30,675 bases of DNA from Acanthamoeba sp. SK_2022b (Eukaryota > Discosea > Longamoebia > Acanthamoebidae). The stretch lies in NCBI GenBank assembly GCA_027943245.1, contig JANDJZ010000476.1:1-30675 (forward strand), written 5' to 3'. Under the pieces are notes generated by a model. The model searched no databases, had not been told where the DNA came from, and saw only the letters and a program-made list of their open reading frames with translations. This document shows, piece by piece, positions 1 to 9,049 of the stretch; within the stretch, counting starts at the first letter, position 1, and the number at the start of each line of letters is the position of its first letter. The translations under genes and the position numbers were made by a program.

Positions 1-2052
1 CATCGCCGAGGGATCGAAGGGGCCGGGGTAGGGCGCGTAGCCGGGGCCGCCGGCGAACGGGAAGGGCTGGGGCGGGAAGCCTCCGGAGGTGGGCGCGGGG
101 GGATAGGGGGAGTGCTGGTACTGGTGCGGAGGCGGATGAGCGGCGGGCGCGGCGTTGGGGTCAAAGTAGTGGCCGGCCTGCATGAACAGGGCGTTCCAGT
201 GGCCTCGCGCAGCGGCCTGAAGGCTCTGGGCCACGTACTGCACCTCGGGGCCGTGGAGGACCATGTCCACCCGCATGAGCACGTCCACCCGGCCCACGCC
301 AGGGCATCCTGGCCGGTCAACGCCCCACGCACGCATGAGCAAGGGTGTTGGCGTGAAACAGGAGGGGAGTAGTCGATTACCGTTGATGTGGGCGTGGGTG
401 TCCTTCCATCGGCCGACGTCCATGGGAGCGCCGGTGACGGGGCTGATGAGCTTGCCCTGCTTGCTCTCGCAGAGCTTGGACGCCGCTCCGGGGAAGCCGG
501 CGCACAGGCACAGGTTGCAAATGGTGATGCTGAACGCCATGACGAAGCCAAGCCACGCCAAGCCAAGCACGCGTGAGCAATCAAGGCCTTGATTAGAGAT
601 TGGTGATTGGAGGGAAAAACAGAGCGAGCCAGTTACCTGTGCGCCAGCTTGGAGTTGGCAGAGAAGCCGAGGCCGCGGTTTTGCCACGCCTTGAGGAGGT
701 AGCCGCCCTCCCTGTCCGTTAACACGATGTGGTACCAGGAGAAATCTTTCCCTCTGCAGCCCGCGCACACATAGTTGGCGAACCGAGTGTTGGTCTCGCA
801 CCCCTCGCCAGGGCATCCTGCACAGGCGACACAGTACATCTCGCTTGCGTGAGTGAACGTGTTGGCCAACACGCCAGCCAAGCCTGGCCAGGCCCAGAGC
901 AGAACGCACCGGCGTAGGTGGTCTTGCCCCGGCCGTCGATGACCTCATAGGGCTTGGAGAGCAGCGTTCGGTGCTTGGCGCAGCCCGGGAAATTGACAAA
1001 CATGCACTGTTTACACACGCCTGCGTGCGTCGAGCGTCGAGTGGGAGTGAGTGATCAGCTCGGCTGCTCGGGGGCAACCTTGGGGACGGAGGGCTGTGCG
1101 CGGAAAAGGCAGTGCGCGGAGCGCGGTACCTAGTGCGACGGGATGCGTTTGATTGGGATCGACAGTGACGGTGAGGCTCTCAACGCTGCTCGGGCGTCCT
1201 CCCGATGACGAGGAGGGCGGCGGAGCCAGGCCGCTCGGTGGCGGAAGCACGGCCGGGCTGGTGTGGACAGCCGAACGCACGCGGCCGGTGGTGTACTTGA
1301 AGTCCGTCCACCGGCCGACGGCGGTGGACTTGATCTTCTTCTTGCTGTAGTCGAGCTCGCCCAGCACAAGGGTGACATCGATGCGCGCCAGGAAGTCGCG
1401 GCCCTTGGTGCCGGGACACTTCTCGTGGCAGTGCGTGAACTTGTTCTGCCAGAGCGCCAGATCGACAGCCTGACCGGCCTCGTCCACAAGCTGGCCCGTC
1501 GAGTTGGACAGGCACAGCTTGTCGTGGATGATTGGAAACAGCGTCGCCGAACACTCGGTGCATACCAAGATACACGTAGCGAGCTTGACCTACACAAGCA
1601 TTGCGGTCGCAAGGATAGCAGGAAAGATGAGACAAGAACGCCAAAGAAGAGAGCACAGTAGGTATGCGAGAGGCGTTAGTTTCGTTGTGTGGTGACGTAC
1701 AGAGCTTGGGTCCTTGATGCCACAGCGGTGTTTAAAGGCACTGAGTGCTCGTTCCAACTCCTTGTCGGATACCGTTATTCTACGGCCACAACGATTGCAA
1801 AAAGATGCGATGAGATCGCGAGATATAGTGCGCCTCGACAGGTCTGTCGTCTGTACCTATATATATCGTAGTCCTTGCAAGCGCACGCAGCGCAGGGGAA
1901 CCGAGATTTGGCAGTATTGACATCACATCGGGCTCCTGAGCAACGCGTGTAGACACCATCAACGCCATAGGGGAGGCTCAAGAGTTGTTTGTGATTTCTG
2001 CAACCTTGAGAAGATGCACGCCATCAATTGTGAGTTTCAGGGGCGATTTCAT
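1..2052 (-). CDS. Cys-rich triple-repeat protein, 3' end off the window
   Basis: I do not recognise this family. Phase-consistent exons are 2052-2005, 1856-1701, 1589-1277, 1020-910, 817-637, 529-381 and 308-1, about 421 residues so far with no stop reached. After a short N-terminal exon and a CNRCG motif come three similar modules. Each opens with a CxxC (VCTEC, VCKQC, ICNLC), soon followed by an FP dipeptide in all three, then has a lysine-rich strand and a CPG turn. In modules 1 and 3 the CPG turn is followed by an R-x-D-x-L strand (GRDFLARIDV, GRVDVLMRVD). The end is low-complexity Pro/Gly/Tyr/Phe. The CxxC pairs suggest structural zinc sites, perhaps on beta-rich modules; that is inference. 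The start ATG at 2052 was chosen because its exon (MKSPLKLTIDGVHLLK) joins in phase to the next. It lies 264 bp head to head with the RidA gene. Confidence 0.72.
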
Positions 2053-2316
2053 CTTGACAAAAATTCACCAACCTGGAAAGTTGAGGACGCGGCACTGCCT
2101 GCACACAGCCGCAGTGATTGGACGAAAAGTTGAGTACTCGACACCCATCCCTCCACTTGCAAGATGCCTGAGCGTGTAATTTGGAGCTCAGCTGCTTTCT
2201 TATCGAGAGGCCTACGGCCACGCGAGTTCGAATTTTCGGGTGCTGGTTTCGCCCCGTTCACGCCCCGAACCCATAATGCTGACGTCAGCACAACTTGGCT
2301 GTCGTTGCGAAGATAG
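2053..2316. promoter_or_regulatory. Divergent intergenic region, Cys-rich gene / ridA-like gene
   Basis: This 264 bp gap separates two start codons pointing away from each other, so it must carry both promoters and both 5' leaders. No TATA box or other clear motif was recognised by eye. Confidence 0.4.
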
Positions 2317-2976
2317 ATGGAAGCAAAGACACCAGAGCAGAGGATCGAAGAGTTGGGACTGCAGCTGCCAGCTCCCAACAAGGGCATCGCGGTGTACAAG
2401 CCTGTCGTGGTAGTGGGCAACATCGTCTACACCTCGGGACAGCTGCCGCTCGATCCACTGACCAACCAGCCGCGAAAGGGCAAGTTGGGCGATGGCGTGT
2501 CTGTGGAGGAGGGCTACGAGGCTGCTCGTCTGTGCGTAAGTCATATCTTCTCCCTGCAACTCCTCGGTCTTCGTGACCATCTTTAGTTAAAGATCTGAGC
2601 GCTGCCTATTTATGCCACACGACAGGGCCTCACAATGCTCTCAGTGCTGAAAGCTGAGCTGGGCTCGCTCAGCAAGATCAAGCGCGTGATCAAGCTCGTC
2701 GGTTTTGTCAACTCCACTCCCGACTTCGAGATGCAGCCCAAGGGTTAGCGACCCACCTCCGCGTGCCATGACAGTCTTGGCGTGTCTTGTTCGTTCACTC
2801 ACGCTCGAAACACTGTACTTCTACTCGTGCACACAGTCATCAACGGCATCAGCGAGCTGTTCAGGGACATCTTTGGCGAGGAGGCTGGTGTCGGTGCGCG
2901 GAGCGCGGTTGGCGTGGGTTCACTTCCGCTCGGTGTGCCCACCGAGGTGGAGGGCATCTTTGAGCTTCACCCTTGA
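2317..2976 (+). CDS. RidA/YjgF/YER057c/UK114-family protein
   Basis: Exons 2317-2535, 2626-2743 and 2837-2976 join in phase to give 158 residues, the usual size for the longer RidA subgroup. The protein starts MEAKTPEQRIEELGLQLP, has the strand motif VVVVGNIVYTSGQLPL typical of the family, and ends with GARSAVGVGSLPLGVPTEVE, matching the family's conserved C-terminal R-x-A-V-G-V-x-x-L-P-x-x-x-x-V-E signature. Known RidA proteins are trimers that deaminate reactive enamine/imine intermediates from PLP enzymes. This subgroup (with the N-terminal EERL-like stretch) is less well characterised, so the substrate is unknown. Donors are GTAAGT and GTTAGC. The ATG is the first in the open frame. Confidence 0.88.
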
Positions 2977-3125
2977 ACCAAGCTCACTGTGGCCGCCGTA
3001 ACCTGCCCGACGGGCCATCGCCTTGTTCTGCCTGGTGGCAACGTGGCGGCATTTCAGGGGCAACGTTGGGTCACTGAAATTGTGGAGCATAAACGGGAGG
3101 CAGGGGCAGCCTGTTGGTGGTGAAG

Positions 3126-3779
3126 ATGAAACGATGGAGGAAGGGCGGTGCGGTGGGTTGGGTGAAAGTGGAGCTGCCCAACGAAATCTACAACCAGCTG
3201 CATGAATTCACAAGCGGCATCCCCAGCGAATGGACGTGCGACAATCAAGGGATTACGAGGGCCGAGGGCGGCAAGGAGGAACAGCACTTTCACGTAACCT
3301 TCCTCCTTCAGCTCCACGATGCGCCCGGCAAAGTGGACGCCCTCCGCGCTATACTGAGCCAGGAGGAACCCATCGAGCTGCAGTTTGGAGAGATGTTCTG
3401 CGATAGAGTGGCGCGCATTACCCGACGCGAGGTGTACTGCCTTGGCCTCCCCATTCTTGATGCCCACAATCGGCTGCGTTCGTTACGAGAACGATGCGCA
3501 GCAGCAGTCGGCGGGAAGGTGCGAACAAGATTTGCAGAGTTTCTGGAAGCTTGTGTTCGCTGAGGCGTCCCGACGCAGGTCGCGTACAGCGGGCCCGGAC
3601 ACATCTCGCTAGCGTACGTGGCGAAGCCGCACATACAGGACGGTGAAGCGCTGGTGGAGAAGTCTCGCTCGCTCCTGTGCGGCCAACGGTTTCTTCTCAC
3701 ATCGGTGGTGGTAGAGTGGGGGCCACGCAATGGCGCGACCACACAGCGAGCAGAGGTGTTCTTGCAGAGACAGGCGTGA
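3126..3779 (+). CDS. 2H phosphoesterase (LigT / cyclic phosphodiesterase-like)
   Basis: Two exons, 3126-3518 and 3579-3779, give 197 residues. The protein carries the two H-x-[ST]-x tetrads that define the 2H superfamily: HVTF near residue 62 and HISL near residue 138, on either side of the 60-nt intron. Family members hydrolyse 2',3'-cyclic phosphates or 2',5'-linked RNA, or act in U6 snRNA end processing. Which substrate applies here cannot be told. Both catalytic histidines and hydroxyl residues are intact. The ATG at 3126 is the first after an in-frame TAA, but an upstream coding exon is not excluded. It lies 84 bp from a tRNA gene. Confidence 0.75.
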
Positions 3780-3863
3780 GGCCTCTCGCAGACGAAAAGA
3801 TATCTCGGATGGATACCGGACCTCGCCGAGCGGGCAGCCAGAAGGTCAAGCAAAAGTGTAGGA

Positions 3864-3936
3864 TGGCGCCAATGGGAATCGAACCCATGATCTCTCCCTT
3901 ACTAGGGGAGCGCGGTGCCGACTGCGCCATGGCGCC
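3864..3936 (-). tRNA. tRNA-Thr (anticodon AGU)
   Basis: The reverse strand folds as a complete 73-nt cloverleaf. The acceptor GGCGCCA pairs with UGGCGCC and the discriminator is A. The D-arm has A14, G18G19 and A21. The anticodon stem CUCCC/GGGAG encloses the loop CUAGUAA, with anticodon AGU (A34 presumably becomes inosine). The T-arm is AUGGG-UUCGAUU-CCCAU. There is no intron and CCA is not encoded, as expected for a eukaryotic nuclear tRNA. A run of four T on the transcribed strand at 3853-3856, about 7 nt past the end, would serve as a weak Pol III terminator. The internal A and B boxes look normal. Confidence 0.95.
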
Positions 3937-4278
3937 TCCTTGTTCATGTTACCTGCGGCGATCTTAGTCTAGTTGCTGGCTGTGACGCATTGACTTCGAC
4001 ACAGAGGCAGGTATGGATCATGCTGGCAGGTGGCGAGTTGCGACGGATACGCCGCGCGTGGTTTTGCAGGCCTGGCCCATCGTCTGCCTTGAGCTTGGAC
4101 CGGAGCACCGGAGTGCCCAGTCGGGCTGGGTTAGCGAGCGGAGGTTTTTATGCACCAACGCCGACTAAGAGAAATTCCGTCTGCTCTCTTTTGAGTCGGC
4201 AAGACAGAATGGGCAGTCCCGGCCTGCACCAAACACCACAGCACACTCAACAACACAACACAACAAAACGCAAACACC
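3937..4278. promoter_or_regulatory. Region between tRNA-Thr and the oxidoreductase gene
   Basis: The gap of 342 bp holds the 5' side of the tRNA gene and the promoter and leader of the oxidoreductase. The last 35 nt before the ATG are an A/C-only leader (repeated CAACAC units), a plausible unstructured 5' UTR. No protein-coding signal was accepted here. Confidence 0.35.
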
Positions 4279-6427
4279 ATGAGCAGCGGCAACAGGAAGG
4301 AGTTCGACATCGTGGTGGTGGGCAGCGGTGCAGGCCTCACTGGCATTGCCGTCCCCGCCTCTCGCAATGGCCTACGCGTCTGCCTCGTCGAAGTTCGTAC
4401 ATTCAGCCTCCCCCTTCGTGCACTCGGTTACTGAAGAAAGACATTTCTATTGACAGGAGGGACCTCTCGGCGGAACATGTCTTAACCGCGGCTGCATTCC
4501 CAGGTGCGTACTTCTCTTCGCCTCACTCACCCCGTAGAGAGGACGGATGTGGGCGAGGCTTCTGACAAGTTGCCTGAGCGTAGCAAGATGCTACTCCATC
4601 CGGCCGAGGTGGCCCAAGAAATGGAGGAGTGCCGGAAGCTACACCTTGCAACGCATGGCGTGGAACGTCATCACAAGGTGCTATGTCACACAGGCGATGT
4701 GCTGTGGTCTATGCCGCAGTCAAGTGCTCACAGAGGCTCACGAAACAGGCGCTAGTGGAGGAAGTGTGTGACCACATCGACCAGGCGGCCAAGAACTGGG
4801 AGCCCAAGATTAAGAAGAAGGGCATTCATCTCATTCAAGGTTTTGTCCTCTCTTCCCACGCATGGTTATGCGCATTGACTGACAGGCCCTGCTCGCCAGA
4901 CCACGTCGCGTTCGTGGACAAGCGGGTTCTTAAGGTCGAGTCCACCGGCGAAGAGATCACCGCGCCCAAGATCTTCATTGCTTGCGGTATGCCCCTCGGG
5001 CGTTCCTGCTTCGGCCCCAGTTGAGTGGACTGGTCCCAACCAATCTCCTGAATCGCAGGCGCACGCCCGGCAGCTCCACCGATCGACGGGCTCGAGGACA
5101 CCCCGTACATCACTTACGTCGAGGCCCTGCGTCTCACCAAGGTGCTCGACCCTCCGTTGCCCAGCTTCGCTCTAAGTGGCAACCTTAACCTCCGTCGCGT
5201 TGGCGTTGCTGGCGTCGTTGTCGGCCGCAACAGAAACCGAGGACATTGTGTGTGATCGGGGGCGGCTACATCGGGACCGAGCTAGCATTCTTCTTCCACG
5301 AGATGGGAATCAAGGTGACGGTGCTCGACTCCAAGGCCAACCTGGCAGACCGGGAGGATGAGGAAGTGGCGGAGGAGTTCATGAAGGTCTTCACCTCTAT
5401 CATCGACGTCAAGTCCCAAGTCAACATTGTGCGTTCACCTCCACTTTGCCTCATCGCTTTGACACTGTGGTGCTGACATGCATGGATGTGCGGGCACACA
5501 GACCAGGGTGAGCCACAAGGGAGGCCAGTTCATTATCGAGTTCGGAGACGACCAAAAGACTGAAACCATTGAAGCAGAGCAGCTGCTCGTTGCCGCAGGC
5601 GTCAAGGTGCGCCCTATGAAGCCCCTCACTGCCGACGAAACAAGCGTGATTCGTAGATCTTGCTCACAACCGCGCGCAGGCCAACGGCGACAAGCTGCAT
5701 CTGGAGAAGACCGGAGTGGAACTGACCGACAAGGGCATGATCAAGGCCGATGACTGCCTGCGCACGACGTGCGAAGGTATATGGGCGTTGGGCGACTGCG
5801 TGGGCAACTACATGTTCAGGCATTCGGCCAACTTCGAGGCCGAATACCTCCTTCGCTCCGTTGCCCTTTCCCAACAGCCCTCGCAGCAGCCCATCGACTA
5901 TGCGGTACCTACCCCAATCAATGGCCTTATCACTCTAGTGCCTACCTATGCTGACCAGTTGTGTTAGCCGATTCCACACGCAGTGTTCTCCTATCCCCAG
6001 ATGAGCGGGGTGGGTAAGACCGAGCAGGAGCTCAAGGACGAGGGCATCGACTACCTCAAGGTAACAGGCGCCTCTCCGGGAGGGCGAATGCATCAGGTTG
6101 TGCTGATGAAACTATGGGCAGGGAGTCGCCCAATTCAAGAAGACACCTATGGGCATGGCCCTGAGAGCGCAGCATGGCTTCGCCAAGGTGCTCGTCGACA
6201 AGGCTACCAGGAAGATCCTGGGCTTCCACGTCATCGGGTCCGACGCAAGCAAGCTTGTGCACGAGGTCATTCCCGTGATGACCATGGGCGGCAAGATGGA
6301 TGACATCCTCAAGAGCGTTCACATCCATCCGGCCATGAACGAGGTGGTGCGCGATGCTTTTCGAGGTGCGCGCGACGCGTTCGTCAAGGAGAAGATAAGC
6401 ATTCCAGATGACATTCTCTACAAGTAA
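4279..6427 (+). CDS. FAD/NAD(P) disulfide oxidoreductase, dihydrolipoamide dehydrogenase type
   Basis: Eleven exons (4279-4392, 4457-4503, 4584-4677, 4734-4839, 4900-4986, 5059-5141, 5234-5428, 5502-5606, 5680-5904, 5968-6060, 6122-6427) join in phase to 484 residues, the normal family length. Visible features in order: the FAD site VVVGSGAG; the redox disulfide GGTCLNRGCIPSK with Cys46 and Cys51; the NAD-binding CVIGGGYIGTE; the second FAD motif GIWALGDC; and the C-terminal dimer domain with the catalytic His452-Pro...Glu457 (HPAMNE). All active-site parts are intact. There is no mitochondrial presequence, so it is probably not the pyruvate dehydrogenase E3 subunit. A mycothione- or other low-molecular-weight disulfide reductase is as likely as a lipoamide dehydrogenase. 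It converges on the next gene with 68 bp between stops. Confidence 0.9.
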
Positions 6428-6495
6428 AGCCATACACATCCTTCAGCTTGGAGAGAAGGTGTGGCTGTGTTGGTACACTGCGCGTTGAAGTCTGT

Positions 6496-7759
6496 TTAGA
6501 AGACAAAGAGGCCACTGGGAATGTTGGAGCCTGGGAAGTAGGCGACATTCTTCAGGTCGCCAGTGGGCGACACGGTCACCAGAGCATTGAGATCACCTCG
6601 GCCGTTACCAATGACTAATAATAATTAGGGAAGAGGAGGTCGCGGATAAGTGAGCATGGGAGGAAGATTGGGGCGAGCCATGCAGATGATTGGTACCTGC
6701 ATAGAACTGGGCCGAGACTGCGTCGAACGCACAGATCGAGTTGATCACGAAAAGGAGGGACTTGCTGCTCCACTTGTTGATCACTGTCAGGGTGCCTGAG
6801 GTAGTGTCCACGGTGCCGAAAGACAACGGCTGGCGGAAATCGCGGGAGTGGAATAGTGCGTATACCACGCCACTCTGCACGTCCTTTGCCTGTGCGAGAT
6901 TGCCGGCGGCGCGTGAGTAACGACACCAACACTCACGAGAATGTCCTGCTTGGTGGGGAAGAACCATGGCGCTCGGCCACAAGTCGGGAAAAGAGATGAT
7001 TGTGTGGTTATGACTGTCGAGATTGAACTTGAGGAGCGAGTATGCATCTTCGTCTGTTGGGGCTGCGTTAGATTGCGCCTCTATCTCTTCCACATGCCTC
7101 CGTGATGATCTTTCACCACATGAATTGCGGACAGTACCCACGCTTATGTGCTGCATCACTGAAAGGATCAGCTCGCGCGTCTCCACATCAGTCACAGCAG
7201 GTGCGCCAAGTCCAGCTAGCGTTGGTCGATGCCATGGTGAGATGGTACGCTTGCAGGATAGCTAAACAGCGGTGGATCACGCACCCTCATGGGCAGGCAA
7301 GTAGCCAGCAGGGAGGGTCAGCACATTCTGGGAGGCGTTCTTTTGGACGGTCACCTTGCCTGGGACCGACACACCGAGCATCATTTGGCTTCCCTGGGAG
7401 AGTGAAACAGATTAGCAGGTGTCCTATAAATTCAGGCTGCTATGTACGGACCGAGAGTGGAACAAAGAGCCGTTGTTTGTGATGGTCCAGCGCAGGAGAG
7501 AGGGCAGACGGGCGGCCCATCTTACTGACGCGAACAACATCTCACCCTGCACACCTCCAACCGGAGCTCACTCGTCAGCCAGGCATGATTGAGTGGAGAG
7601 GTCTTAGAGGCCTGTACCTGTGGCAGGGTCGAGCTGGGTGATGTTGAGATCCGACCATACGGCGTTGAGGTTGAGAGACAACGTAGGGCTGAAGGAGCTG
7701 ACAGCATTGGCACTGCAGATGCAGTACAAAACAACGAGAGCGGCAATTGCTAGCCTCAT
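6496..7759 (-). CDS. Secreted protein of unknown function
   Basis: Seven exons (7759-7618, 7540-7452, 7393-7285, 7215-7138, 7053-6965, 6889-6697, 6614-6496) join in phase to 272 residues. The first 20 residues (MRLAIAALVVLYCICSANA) are a clear signal peptide, so the protein enters the ER and is secreted or lysosomal. The rest is beta-rich with repeated Gly-Val-Val, Phe-x-x-Val and Thr-Ser-Gly-Thr-Leu strands, loosely like a beta-propeller fold; I do not recognise a family. The fifth exon has two possible donors. The weak GTTCTT at 6964 keeps the frame, while the stronger GTGAGT at 6936 shifts it, so I chose the former. Confidence 0.7.
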
Positions 7760-8297
7760 GATGCTGTGGTCAGGAAGCGAAGAAAGCGCTTTATAAACGG
7801 CCAGGGTCGGGGCCCCGACACGCCAACCGAAGCACAACAACCCTCAACCCGGCGGAAAAAAAGCCCATCCTCCTTCCGGTAGCGAGCCCGGCGGACTCGG
7901 GTAGAGCAAGTCCGTACTGTTTCTCGCAACCAAATAGCATTGCGCAGGCCTACCGGCAATTTAGTGTGGTTGATTGCCTCGGACGAAAGGATCTGGAGCT
8001 ATGCTTAGGATAGCTCGAAGGAATAACAGCAGTACTCCGGGCTTGTTTTCGCAGGTTAGATTTTACATGTGTTACCTCACATCCCCAGCTAAGCACGAAG
8101 ACAAGACCAGGAGGAGCCACAGGGCAAGCCTTTCCAGGGATGACATAGCAGTGTCGATCGTAGTTATCCGGGCGGTTGGGGCGCCTTCTTTCCTTGCCTT
8201 CCACCTCCTGAGTGAAGCTCTTCTTACAGCTGCATCACTTGTGCAAACGCTTTTTCGCATCGTGGATGGTGAGAAACGAACATGGTTCGTGGTCCGC
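7760..8297. other. Intergenic, upstream of the secreted-protein gene
   Basis: This 538 bp gap lies between the start of the secreted-protein gene and the stop of the RasGEF gene, both on the minus strand. It must hold the promoter of the former and the 3' UTR of the latter. Open frames here are shadows without family resemblance. I see no repeat or RNA gene. Confidence 0.4.
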
Positions 8298-8995
8298 TCA
8301 CCAGGACTCGAAGGTGGGAGCCGTTGGGGCAGATCGGCCGGGCTCACGTGGTTCCCGCAAGAGCGACAGCTCGTACCCCCTGTATCGGAGAATGTGAGCA
8401 TCGCATGGCTGAGGGCATTTGGTGGGGAGTACCTCTTCGAGCTGAGGTATTGGAGGCTGCACAGCTTGCGGCACAGCTCCTCATCCTTTACGAATGGGAA
8501 CGGGTGCCCCTGAAACGAGAGCAACTGTCCTCGTCACCATCACATGGCCTTTGTCAACAAACCAAAACAGCCAAACGCGTCTGTGATGCGACGTGGCGAG
8601 CGAGCGAGCGCATACGTGACTGATGGCGTTTGCAGTCATGTAGTGGTACGGCCAGCAGGGCACCACCTTGTCGTGCGGCCAGTCCACCGAAACGCTATGC
8701 GGATTGCCGTCACTGATGAATGCCAAGTCCACCAGGTACATCCCTGTTACGGATCGTGCGATGAGCTCACAATGCCACACGTGAGAAGGGAGAGCAGTAG
8801 TGGGTGGTACGATACCAAGATAGGGAACGCACGGCGGCGCCGCTAAGAAGAGGCGTTCGCGCAGACGCTTGTACGAGTGTTGACGCGACAGCTCGAACCG
8901 CAGCCCCTCCAGGGCCTTATGCACCGACTTGGCCACTCGCTGTTGAAGCACCGGCACGCTGATGAGTGGCCCATTTACGGCTACATTTTACGTCG

Positions 8996-9049
<54 letters not shown>

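Noticed and set aside
6937..7053. Frameshift in the fifth exon of the secreted-protein gene
   Set aside because: Using the weaker GTTCTT donor at 6964 keeps all seven exons in phase, so no mutation is needed.
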